The notes below the pieces were generated by a model, which searched no databases, had not been told where the DNA came from, and saw only the letters and a program-made list of their open reading frames with translations. The position numbers were made by a program, and so were the translations under genes. Of a stretch of 62,000 nt of DNA, positions 1 to 22,600 are shown piece after piece. The stretch covers positions 373,570-435,569 of the forward strand of contig NW_019775935.1 in the NCBI RefSeq assembly GCF_001039355.2. The letters run 5' to 3'. Every line of letters starts with the position of its first letter. Position 1 is the first letter of the stretch. The stretch comes from Lingula anatina (lineage: Eukaryota > Brachiopoda > Lingulata > Lingulida > Lingulidae).

Positions 1-712
1 ATTTTCTGTATTTCTACAAAAGCAGTTGTATTGTTTTTTATGTCTTTAAACATTATGTAATATTATTTTATGCACTGTCATCATTTTTCAAATATTGAGA
101 CTTTCATAATGTGAATTTGAACTCTCATGGTCCTGAAACTGTAATCTTATTGAAGGGGTGGATTGAGACCATCTTCTGGGTCTTCCGGAAGGCAGTCAGG
201 TTATTAAGTTTATATTGACTGGTATCTATTTTTTCTGTTGGAAGACCATCAAAATGGAGGATGGATCAACATAGATACTTTGTAATACTGTCAGAAAATA
301 TCTCTGGGTCTGCTCCTGTTATTGACCATGTTACCTGTTGTGCAAGATTAAAATTCAGTGTTGACTGAGAGTGCTATTATAAGCATTATTTATTATTGCA
401 TCAAAATTGACAAAATGACCTTTTTTGCATCTTTATTTTCTGTTTTTTGTCTGTACATTTGACAGCTTTGCTGCCTTGTTTGAATATGAATGCTGTTGTG
501 AACCATATTATAAACAATAAAAAAGAGAAATATAATTTGACACCTTTTATTGCAAAAGAATTACGACTTACGACAAATGTTCTTGGTGTACATGGGTCTG
601 TATCCATCAAAATGTTTCATGGTCTTGTGCCACCACAATAGATGCTGCCCTCTGATGGAATAAAATATGAAAACCTCAATTTTTGTTGAATTTATAAGTG
701 TACTAGGAATAG
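1..712 (+). other. GLDC intron sequence; no exon recognised
   Basis: No GLDC coding sequence or other gene is recognisable before 713. About 167-325 is one copy of a dispersed repeat whose inverted partner lies at about 19265-19430 inside HECTD3. The rest is AT-rich non-coding sequence. Confidence 0.6.
167..325 (+). repeat. Dispersed repeat copy 1
   Basis: The stretch around CTTCTGGGTCTTCCGGA, then TTTTTTCTGTTGGAAGAC and CTCTGGGTCTGCTCC recurs in reverse complement at about 19265-19430. Copies are diverged with indels. Class unknown; no coding capacity. Confidence 0.75.
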
Positions 713-10418
<9,706 letters not shown>

Positions 10419-10507
10419 GCACATATGTCTGGACATTATTGTTGATGACATTGCTTCATTCCATTGCATTACAACAGATTGTACAAATTCATTTCCTTCC
10501 CAGCTGC

Positions 10508-10513
10508 AATAAA
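10508..10513 (+). terminator. GLDC poly(A) signal
   Basis: AATAAA 90 bp after the TAG at 10416-10418, the first canonical signal downstream of the stop. A GT-rich stretch (TGTTTTTGGGGGTTTTGG) follows, fitting a downstream element. Confidence 0.75.
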
Positions 10514-13500
10514 CATGTTTTTGGGGGTTTTGGAGATCTTAAATGCTAATTTCTGTGGATTTTAAATTTGGTGTGGCATTGCTTTATTACATTGAGGTTT
10601 TGCTCTTATTGAGTATTACCCTTTATTGTCACAGTATATTTCATAAGTTTTAACAGCATGTATACAGTATTTATGACGTGTGATAGAATCATTAGCTTTA
10701 TATACATATATATTTATACACACACTCATTGGTGGTTAATTTTATAAGATAAGATATATACATTTAGACAAGGCAGCAAAGCTGTCAAATGTGGAAAATG
10801 AAACTAAGTTTGAAGACAATAAGTGCCATGGTTAACCAGCCATTGTGGTAACAGTGAAAAGTGAACGGCAGCACCGACACTCACAGGTGGTGTCTGTCCA
10901 TAAAAAGAAGATAAAGATTGGAGTGGCCACATGCCATGACAGAAGTTTTTTGCGCATTGAAAAAATGTGTTCAATATATTTCCCTTTTATGATACTGTTC
11001 TCACAATGATCATAAATTAGAAATTATTTATTCAGAAGAGTTTTGCATTTAGTTTTGACTCTTTTTAGCATGAAATTGTGAATGCATGTTTTTGGTGCAC
11101 TTACAACTTTTTGCTCATTATTCTCTTCAGTTATTTGTTCTACTAATTGTTTATTTAGTGCAATATTCTTCATACTTCTGCTACTTATTCATATTAAGAT
11201 CATCCTCCTACAGTTTCTGTGATTAATACATACTTATTATATTAATATTAATGTATAATTTTTGTCAAGTATTTCCTGTTATTAATGTTGCCATATATCA
11301 TGCCATAAACTTAACACTTTAAATACCCCTTTTATGGGAGTGTGTTAGTTATAATTGACTTTTTTCTCGTTTTCCTTAAAAATTTATATGTGTGTAAGAA
11401 ATTCTGATATCGTAAACTTGGATATCATATCCATCAATCTAAGTGCTTATGAAACTAGCAGTTACTAATATTCATCAAAAAATAAGATGTATTCATTTTA
11501 TTGAACCACTCAGTTATTTATATATCTGTTATATTCACATCAGCACTTAGACCCCATTTCCAGAGATTAGATCGATCTACTTTAGATCGACCTAACTCCC
11601 TGGTGGTTCATGCTAAATAGCTGTCAGCCGAGCGGACACGAAAGTTAATTACCCCCTTACAGCTTGTAGTAGGCGGGACGGACATTTAAGCCGGATTATC
11701 TGACAGTAATCTAGTGAGACTCCCTGCCGGGATAGGTCGATCTAAAAGCTCTGGGAATACAGCCTTAAGGTATAAGCAGCATGCCTCACTAAAAGCTTTA
11801 AAACTCCCACAATTGGATGTATCCTTATGAAAAAAAAAGGGGACGATATGCTTTATGATGTGATTCATATCATTTACTAGTGTCTCCTCAATTAAGGTTG
11901 TTTTTTTTTCTTCTATCTTTGCTGTATGAGAGCCTGGTCATAATTTACTACACATTGTACAGATAATACGTGTTTATTACAAACTGCCACAAAAAATCTC
12001 AGATTTGCTGTGTTCAAATTTCTTTGTAAACTATGACCAAATATAAATTATGGTATCCAACTGGTTTCATTGTTATTATTCACAAAAATGTGGAAATAAA
12101 ACTATACAAAGCATATGATGGTTGTAGATCATAGAGTACAAATTTTAATGTGCTACATGTAAAAACTGTCTATTTTGATAACAAACACATTCACAGAGAT
12201 ATGTAACATGTACTTTTACAACCTGATTCAGCAGAGATAATGTTTTGATAGCCCTCATTAGATGATGGAGCAGATAACCTCATTCGAACTGGACTTGGCT
12301 TTGAGCTTTAAGGTAAAAGGAGCTGGTATATGTACCTAGATATAACAAAGCAGAAGTCGGATTACTTATGCTGTCTCTCATTCACAATCTCATTACAGAA
12401 GGATACCCAGAAAACACTTAAGAACTTGTAAAGATGGCTGGCAAATGTTATCAGGGAGCCTGATCACCCAACTGGTTAACGTCAGAAAGTCATTATTCAA
12501 ATCATATTTTGTTAAATGCCTGTTCAGCATACAGATTTATTATTAGAAATTCAAGAGTCTAATCAGAAGACGGAACACAAATAATGAAGAGTAATCTGCA
12601 ACACACTGATGGTTAACATGATTTCATAGTTACAGCGTTAGTATCAGAATAGGAGTTCTTGTAGACTGGTATGAAGTAAAGACAAATAATGCTTTGGTCA
12701 TGAAAATTAATGCCTGACTTAAAAAAGGGATATTTTACATGCAATTTGTATCAAAGGCCACAGTTACTCCATAAGAAAATTTAAGGAGACTAAAAGCATA
12801 CTTGCATACACTCAGCTTCATTAGTCTGCTAGAGAAATAATTTTCAAACTAATGGAATTACCTCAATCACAGACTATGATTTAACTTGTTTATAAAGGAC
12901 ATAAAATAATTTGTACAACTTTGGGAATTAACTCATTATGCTTGTGTTAAAAGCTTCAGGACATTCTTTCCATTTTATGCCACAATCAAAATGTCAACCA
13001 TCCAAACCATAAAAACACCCAACATTATATAACACCAGTAGTCTCTGATTTACAATTTTTACAGACAATTACCTAAACCTCTGCAATATGCATAAGAAAC
13101 TCTTAACTTTAACTAGGCAAGTTTTCCTTCTACTTTGTCATCTGCATGTAATACATACATACATACATACACATAACTATCTGAATGCTACTATTATTCC
13201 TTCACTGTATAAAAATCCACCATGTTTTGATAGTAATTATTGCACAATTGACAAATATCCACATTATTCCTCGTAGTTCATCCCTTTACATGAAAAGTTA
13301 TTAAGACACTGATTAAAAGCCTCTCTGAAGTAGCTTACAGTACAACTGGAACATGAAAGCTAAATAAGCTTAATATCAATGGGTAACCTGGTACCAGTAA
13401 ATGACATATCTAACATTTAGAAACGTTAACAGATGGTCACTAATATTTAAATCCACTGTCCATATTTTGGTCAAGTCACAGACCTCTATATCCAGCTAGC

Positions 13501-13602
13501 AGTATTACACTGGTCAGTTTAAATGATATCCAGTATTTATAACCAGGTCTGATGTGATTGATGTAGCTGTTCAGTCATAGTGTTGGTTAGTTTAATGGTC
13601 AT
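10514..13602. other. Convergent GLDC / HECTD3 3' region
   Basis: No protein gene recognised. It holds an inverted-repeat element at 11551-11757 and an ACAT microsatellite near 13142. The HECTD3 3' UTR must lie in its right part. The first canonical AATAAA on the minus strand downstream of the HECTD3 stop that I noticed is at 12536-12541, which would give a 3' UTR of about 1.07 kb. Confidence 0.5.
11551..11757. mobile_element. MITE-like element with AGATCGACCTA inverted ends
   Basis: The left end (CCAGAG at 11560 onward, then TTTAGATCGACCTA) matches the reverse complement of the right end (TAGGTCGATCTAAAAGCTCTGG, in segments). The inside is noticeably GC-richer than the surroundings. About 207 bp long, non-coding. 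Confidence 0.65.
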
Positions 13603-16600
13603 TCACTCATCCCAAGGGCTCATATCTGTATCAATGGCCACACAGTTATATGATGCGTATCTCAGCTTCTCTTCGGCAATTTTTGCACTAAGGAGATAAA
13701 TAAAGAATATTATCTTTAACTTTAGAAAAATTACAATTTAAACCTTTTAAAGAACCTAAGTACATTTCACAAGCTGCTGAATATTTACAGTAAAGTGATC
13801 AAACAATTTTTGCCTGAAATATTGTCTACTTTCAGTTCAAGTTTACTCTCTATTGCACAATTAAAATGCATGCACAAATCATCTAATGAGGAACCAGTCA
13901 TTTTACCTGGAGTAATTTGGCAAATAGAGAGTATTTGAGCAAGTTGAAGATTCTGGCAAACCATCTACAGCTTCACTGTAAAAAATAACAAGTATTCAAC
14001 ATTGGGTAAAGAGAAGCAAAACAGACAAGTTGAATTTCTTAAAAATATTTAAACAGTAATAATGCATAGGCTTTACCATTCATTGTATATTTGGTTAAAT
14101 CAAACACTATTCATAACATTTCACTGTGTCTTTCTTCTCAACTATTTTCCAACTATTCTTGTTCATTTTACAGACCCAATGCATGCAAAGCATTACAATA
14201 ATCAATGCATTATTCTTTTTACCCTTTATCTGGGCAGACATAGAGTGGAGCTGGTAGCCTCCGCCTGCCTGTCACAAATCTCAGAAATCTACTTCTGTCT
14301 TCATTTGAGAAATTTCCCAGGGCTTCCCACAGATACTTCACTCTAGAGTCATTTTGTTCTAAATCTTCATAGTGAGCTGAAAACAGATGAAATGTCATAG
14401 ATCACAGGTGTTCTGCTATTGAATCTGTCATCCAAATAATAGAAAATGTTCTGATAAGATGTTTTTCAGTAAAAACTTTCCCTGTATTTCAGGAAACAAC
14501 TGAAGTATTTCAAACCACAAAAACGTATTCAAAGTGTTCTGCCTCCATTCCCATTAAGTCAAAGAAATTTAATATGAACATACAATAAAACACTCATTCA
14601 CTCATACAAGTTTTGATTGCCTTTATTAAACACATACAGAAGTTGATATGACACAGTGACAGTTTTACTCACTAGTTTTCCTGAGAGCCTCCACAGTGAT
14701 TTCAGGGTCTCCACATATCCGCTTTTCCAACTCTTGCCATGTTAACAGATCTAGCACAGCCTGGGGCACTACACTCAACAAACCTTCCCTCAGAGCTGCT
14801 ACCTAAAACATACATTATATAACACAATAAAAGCTTTTTGTGTGTTTACCAAATTTCATTGAGGAATAACATTTACTACTTACTGAAAAGTACTCAATAA
14901 AGTGCAAATATCATAAAATGCAGATAACCTAAAGAAACATTTGTGATTACTTTGATGTTGTATCTAGTAATTCCACTGTAATAATAAGATGATCCAAACA
15001 GTCAACTTTATAAGATTTAAATACTTATTCAATACAACAATTTCTGTTTTGATTTTTCACGTGCTGTGCTCTGCTGCTGTTGTCAAATTATCTCATTCCA
15101 CAAACAAAACTATTTCTTTGTACTGCACAACACTATAACTGACTCCTGTATAAACAACTGGTTTTCTGACTGCCCTTTTGTTGACCTATTTTTACCTGCC
15201 CAGATGGCAGCACTGAGCACCTGGCATGGTGACCTTGACCTATTCCCACCTGTGAAATGGAGGTGTATGCATCATGATGGTACACATAGGCAGTGATGGC
15301 ATGATTAGGGCTGCACACCTGTTGTTACTAGGTATGATTGTATACTTAAAAGCAGGCATGGGCATAATATGGCATAGAATGTTTTCCACAATGAACATTA
15401 GATAATCTGATCTATTCTACACCTTTCAAGTCTGCCTTGTTTCTGGGTCTTATATGCAGTTCCTCATTTAAATGATGCTACTATAATGAAAGCAAGTTAC
15501 ATGCCTAATCTATAATTTTGTGTCTATGTTAGCCTTTTCTGGTCAATCACATGTAAAAAAGAGCTGCAGCTTTTTAAAGTATATATGATATGAGAGCACA
15601 ATTTAAATAAAACACCATTCATTCCTTCCCCCTTTTATTACATGTGTATGGCCTTTGAAAATTACCATGCCTTTCTGAATACCAATTTCTTTTTAATGGT
15701 CATACACATCATTCGATGGTCTAAGGAAATGTTATTTTGTTTATTTATTTATTTTTTTTTTTTTGGGGGGGGGGGGGAGGAACTACAGTTATTTTAGAAA
15801 TGTTTATGTAGTAAAGGATAATCAAACGTATAACCTTAAAATAAATTATCTTTCAATTATCTTTAAACCATTTCATTTAAACTGCCCACTAGGCATGTAC
15901 ATCCCTGGCTAGAAAATGTTTCTTGGAAATAATCACCATGATAAAAAGCCTTATGCGAACAAATAATTATCGATTCACTTTTTTTTTTTGTCTCTCAGCT
16001 GTCAGTGTGATCTCAGTGGAAGACAACGACATGGAAAAAGGGACAAACACACACATAAAACCAGTTCCAAGACCAAAAGACTCTCCCATACCTGGAAGGT
16101 TCTGGGATGCACCAAGAAACTGTAACCCTCATCCCTATACCTTCACCAGGAATACAGATATATGTTCCAGGTACAGAGATATAGTTCTCCTCATAGCAGT
16201 CAAGACACATTTTCCACATATAGACACAAGAACTGTGATCAGGAAAACCTGGGGTGCTAAGGGTTTAAACTCTAATTTCAATGTAGTGGTGGTCTTCTTT
16301 TTTGCCACACCTAAAAATGTTCACACTCAAAGAGCCATAGAGAGGGAGCATCGTAAATACAAGGACATTGCGCAAGAAGATTTTGTTGAAGACTTTCGCA
16401 ATCTCACCACTAAAGTGATGGGGATTTTCAAATGGGCACAGACCTACTGCAGTAATGCGCAGAATGTCATGGTCACTGATGACCAAATAGTGATAGACAT
16501 GTACAAGCTGGTTCCGTATGTTATAGAGCATTCTGGACCTGGCATGCAGCATTTCAAGCTCTGCTACCTCTATCCCTGCTGTACTAGGGTGCACAGATCA

Positions 16601-19600
16601 CGGCAAACAAAGTATGGTTTAACTAAGGAGGAATACAAGAGCAATGCATTCCCATCGTACTGTTCAGGGACTGCATATATTGTCAGCCTGTCAACAGCCA
16701 AAGCCTTGTTTTCTATGTCACTACAGACACCTTATTTATTCATGGATGATGTCTATGTTGGCATATTGGCAGCTAAGCTCAATTTTACCTTTTTAGATAG
16801 TTATAAAGCTTTTGCTGGCATTGGAAATACCCCCTCTTTAATGAAAAACTTTATGGATTCAAAGTATTTGACTAGTCCCATAATGATAGGAATTACAGAT
16901 TTTGACTACAGAGGAAAGGAAAACTACATAATGAAGCAAGTGTGGTCTCACATACAAACTAGTCATAGTAAAGAAGATGAAATAGAGAAGAATGTGGTTG
17001 TTATATATGAAAAAGATGATGGTGGAAAAGACATGGCTTCTTGGTCAGAGTTGAGCTTTCTAAACTTTCTTGAACTGGGTCTGATAGCCTGTGTATTAGT
17101 TATTATTTTTGCTGTCACACTGAACAGAAAATCAAAGAAATCAGCTAATAAATTAGTTTGAGCCATTTTTTATTTCTATAATTATATGTTGTTTTCACAT
17201 ATCCATCTGCTGTTTTGAGTTAATTGCTCAACATTTCAAAAGGCCAGAAATTCCAACATTTTCTCAAACAAAATTTATATATTAAATCATTTTTCATTTT
17301 ATTTCATTTCATTTTCATTTCATTTTATTCTTTGAGTTAAATCACATTTTGAACTTGACTGCATTCCCACATACTAAAAAAAAGCAAAGCACAACTGAGA
17401 AACATTTGCTATGTTCATACTTGTTCAGCCATACCCCCCCCCCAAAAAAAAAAAGAAAAAAGAAAAAAAAGCTGGCTTTCAACAGCTTCTGTCACAGCCT
17501 AGCATAATAATAGACAACTTCCACAGTAGACTATACAAATATCTATTACCTACCAAAGTTCACATTAGCCTTTTCTTCTTTCTAAAAAAATATATATATT
17601 TGTATTCTTTGACATTTTAACACAGACTTAGTAAAAGTCAGTGATTTGGCTTAAGTAGAGTTATTCCAGCAGGTGTCAACTTCTTATCTACAAAACAAAT
17701 CCATGGAATTGGACAGAAAAAGAAATAACTCAATGTCGTGTTGACTTACCTGTTCTTCACATTCATTCATCCTGGCTTCTTGCACCAGTTTAATGTACTC
17801 CACTCTGTCTTCATATTGCACTGCAGAGTCAGAATCGGCACTTTTTAAAGGTAGTGGTGTCCCATCACTAAGCACTGTGGTCCATGTCCTGTCTTCACCA
17901 AAGTGAGCCTCAAACGTCTCCTGGTCCAGTGTCTCCATTGTCTCTAATACACGGACCTTGAACACAAATAACCTTTAACTTATCAAAATAGAATAGTTTT
18001 GATGTCCTTAGTGTCAAAAATTACAGGCAGTCTTGATTGCTCTAATCAAAACATTTCTCAAAATAAGATGTCAAAATGAAAAGGTAAATAATTTAACATA
18101 GATTTTTAGCAGAATTGTATATTAAATTATTAAATTCAAAATCATTATGAGCAAATCTCATTTGCTTTAGCGCAAATCTTTTTTCAAAATAGCTTAGTCT
18201 CAATTTCAAAAATTTACTAGTTTTTCTAGCAAAAATACTGCATGTGGAAGTTTTGCTCTACATGCCATATACCTCACCTCGGCAGCATCCACAGTTACAT
18301 AGTCTCTGGACCAGTGGACAGTCTCACCAGATAACTTTTTCCAGATAAACTGAGGCAAGGAGAGCACCTGGCAAAGAATTCAATACATATTTCTCAACAA
18401 AAGTGGTAAAATTTCATACATATTTTAGTTACTTTGTACATGTACCTATTGCTGGCAAAATTACTCTCTTATTAATGCTTTTTGTTCTTGACTATCACAA
18501 AAGTTTTCTTACAAACACTTTCAAATAAGGTGCTCCCATTTTCCTTTTTTGTCAACTTACCAAAGATTCCTTCCCTCTGAGACAAGCTCCCATAATCTTC
18601 CCTATCCAGCGATACTTAGCCAACTCCTGACAGGAGGGATTGGGAATATACACATCACGATTTACATTCAAGTCATCTTGGGCCTAAAAAGGTTTAAGAA
18701 GAAGTGATCAGTTGGGCTTTCCTCCTATTTTAATCTTATGTTGATCAAAGTATGTGTAATGTTTGTTTTGAAATCTGTTAAAAATCCCATTACAAAAAAA
18801 AAATCATTGAATAAAAAAAGGCTAATTTTATACAACTACTTCTGCTAAGTAAAAACAACATTTTTAAAATACAAGGCTACATTTTGACATTACTGCTTCA
18901 AATGTTGCCTCAAATAAGTCCACTTACCTGATTTGGTGATCTAATAAAAAATGGCAAAGGAACGGGGACGTCACTGGCACTAGGACATAACTCATCTGAC
19001 ATGTCAGACAGGCTGTCTCTGAACCCTCCCCCTTGATCTATTATACCTTCTGACAGGAACTTACACTCCCACCACTGGTCATTGCGACTTGGCCACCTAG
19101 GTCAGAAATTTAATGGTGGTCAAACAAAAACATAAGTGAGCTTAATATAATCTTTATTCATTTCTTAAATCTTTTAATTCGTTCATTTAGCCATTTATTC
19201 ATTATTTTATTTATGCACCCATGTTTTAGCAAAAATCATCACTTGAAATCTCCCAAAATTCATGTCATGCCTCGGGGACGGATCCAGAGATATATTCTGA
19301 CAGTTTTCCAAATTATCTTTATTGATCCATCCTCCATTTTTGACCGTCTTCCAACAGAAAAAATTAGATACCTGTCAATGTAAATTTTAAAATCCGGAAG
19401 ACCCAGAAGACGGCCTTAATTTGCTCCTGCGCCTGTTAGTTTTTCTTTGACAATGCATGGGATAAATTTTATTCACATATATAATTTCTATTAAAGGCTT
19501 GTTACAGTTTTCAGTTTGAAATACCAAGTAACTAGAGTTTTCATTATAACATAAAAAACGTAAGATGCAAGAAAATCCACACTGTATCATCTGTCTGGGA

Positions 19601-22600
19601 TATAATATAACATGAAAATTTCAACTATCCATATTAAAAAAAAACTGGTTTGCATTACCTGTAGTCCAGCTGTTTATCATATCTGTCCCTGGGTTTAAGG
19701 CCTTCGTAAATTTGGTAAAACACAGAGTTTTTGTACTCAGGATCTAAAGAAGGGTCTTGGCGATGTTCCATTGCAGCTCGTCGATTTATGTACAGTTTTG
19801 GCATATTGGAAGGAACCCTAGTATGACCAAATAATTGATACAAATGTTAAAATTTTTAAATAATATAAAAAATAAAAATAAAATAAAATATATTATGCAC
19901 ATAGAGCAGTATTTATCATATATAGCAAATGAAACTTTCCTTTTTTGAGTTGGAAGCATGGTAGGGTAAAGTTCTACTCCACACTTCTTTCAAAATGTTC
20001 AAATGTCATAATATGGCATCCTGCTCATCTTATTTTCCCAAAGTCAAAAATTGACCCAAATAGTGTCAAATGTAAATTCAGTATTTAATTTGTAGACAAA
20101 TGATAGATACTTAATAATTTTCTCTCATTTTTATCAGTGTTTAAGTCTATACAGTGTTATTTGACTCACCCCGTCTCCGATTCTCTAAGGAAGGTTTCTA
20201 TTAATCCTAATCTCTTCTTGGATAAAGGTAAAAGCTGCCGCACAACCTTCCAGATGAAGATATCAAAGATAGTAAATTTCAATATGATAAACTAGTAATA
20301 GCATTTCTGATAATATAGCATCTTTTTTTACTGTCACAACATAATAAGTCATAGTCTTATATTATATACTCGCAGTAGATACAATTCAGCATGTTTCTGT
20401 ATGTTATCAATGTGAAAGTTATATACCTCAAGAGAGCTAAAAGAGCCTGCAGAGTACTCCCAGGCTGGAAGGATAAAAGGCAAGGTGCTGTCTACTATTG
20501 TGATAAACCTAGAACAAATGTAACAAAAATTATTGCAACATATAATTAAATGTGAAGATCAGAAATCTGATCAAAGATGTATCAATTTACTATAAAAGGC
20601 TTTAAGGTATTAAAGGACAAGTTCTAAGGATAATTTGGATCAGCAGAGATATATGTCAAAATAAAGTATTCTGATTAGATAAAATATCAAAGTATCAAAA
20701 TTCAAGATGACCCCAAAGGGTCAGAATGATCAGAAATGGCTATTAATGAATTTCTATTTAATTCAAATAAAAAAATGACTTAGGATTTGCTTTCTGATAC
20801 AATGTTTTGAAGGAAAAGAAATGAGTAAAGTTAAAATAGGGCACTAAGGGAACAATGTCCAAAACGCAAATCATAATTCACATAATGGAATAAAAAATGA
20901 ACAGAATTTGCCCCTAGACCCTTTGAAATAAGAATTTTGTGCCAAGCATTTTCTCCTTAATATAAATACTAGTTTATTTTGATAATTATATCAATTGGAC
21001 TATTGCCCCATAAATATTATTTTGACACAAACTTGAACTTGAACAATTTGTGCCAAATAGTGCAAAGCATGATCATCATGATGCTTATGTCATGAAAACA
21101 TTTTGAATCTCTCCCCCCCCCCTCCCACCAGCTCCCCCACGAAAAAAAAAATTAATAAATACAAAAGAAAGGAAAAAAAAAATTACCTCTGAAGACCAAT
21201 TGCCCTCCTATACAACAAATCTGCAGCTACATTTTCCAGTTTAGGATATCTCACCAGATCCTGTGAAGAAAACAAGTCCTTGCTGAGTCCCAGGTCCCTC
21301 TCTTTGCTAGACTTGATCTTTATGCCATGAATTCTTGTATCTATGCCATCATCTGGAATAAAAGAAGTCCAAGGACAAAACCAATAGCAATGAACTGACA
21401 TAGTCACAGTGTTAAGTGTTCTTCTATTTGCTTGAGAGCATCACTGGTGACAATTCTGGCGCATTTCGGTCTGTTTATTCCTTTATCCTGATCGCGTTTT
21501 TCTATATGTTTTTCTTTACATAAGATAACAGATCATATTCACCTTTGCATTCCTTTATCCTGATCTCGATGATGGGATAATGCTCCTGCATATTTTCTAA
21601 AACACACACATCACTCATATCATTCATATTCCTGCAAGAAAAGACAGGCACAATAAGTTTAAATCAGTAATTTTATATCCTCAAACCAAAAGCTGCACTG
21701 TAGTGATTACTAGTATACTAGTAAAAAAGTAATTTAACATACTTGAAAGTGGCATTGCTATATACAGTGTTTAGGTTTTTTTTAAATTTTACTTGCTTTC
21801 CTCCCTTCTTAATTCAAATCTTACTGTCTGATTCAGTACAGTAAGGTAATTGGTTATCATCACACTTACTGATCCAGGTGTATATCTTCAAGTTTACTAA
21901 GATTGTCCCCTTCTCCTCCCATCACTATGATATGGTAGGGCATATAGTTATCATCTCTGCCATCAACAGTTAATAAAAGTTTTCTGAAATAAAGAAAAAA
22001 TTAAATAAACAAATAGATAAACAAACAAACAAACCTCAGGACTCTCTAAAGACAAAACTAATCTTTATTTGAAGAAACCACGAGAAATATGTCTCTATTT
22101 TGTACATGTAAATAACTCCTATTTAAATCTTTTCAAAGGTTTCACTAATACGATTGAAAAGGAAACTAACTTAATCACAGTTCCTTTTTTCATTTTAAGT
22201 CGTATCCAATGCTGCCCTTGGTTACCATCACTCTCCCAAAATGTGTCTGAATCTCCATCGGTTAAATTATTGCAGCCATCATCATCCTAAGAAGGGAAAT
22301 CAATAGTATGATCAATAACATAATATTTAGAGAATTAAATATATATACGAAGTAACACAGTCATAAAATAAACTTCACTAACTCAGATTCTTTGTGAATC
22401 AATCCTACAGCATGGACCGAGAAATTACTTGTGGTAAAATTTTTCATAAAGATTCTTAATTACTATACAGTGTGCCAGGTTTAATCACAGACTATATACC
22501 ATTCAAATATCATCAATTGACTCATAACAAATTTGAGAAATTGTATCTTGGCAGTGCTTTCCTAAACTATCAGCATCCAGTAACTTACACAGAAAGAAGA

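Noticed and set aside
15066-15318. ORFs on both strands at 15066-15318
   Set aside because: No homology that I recognise and no splice or start context; ordinary HECTD3 intron.
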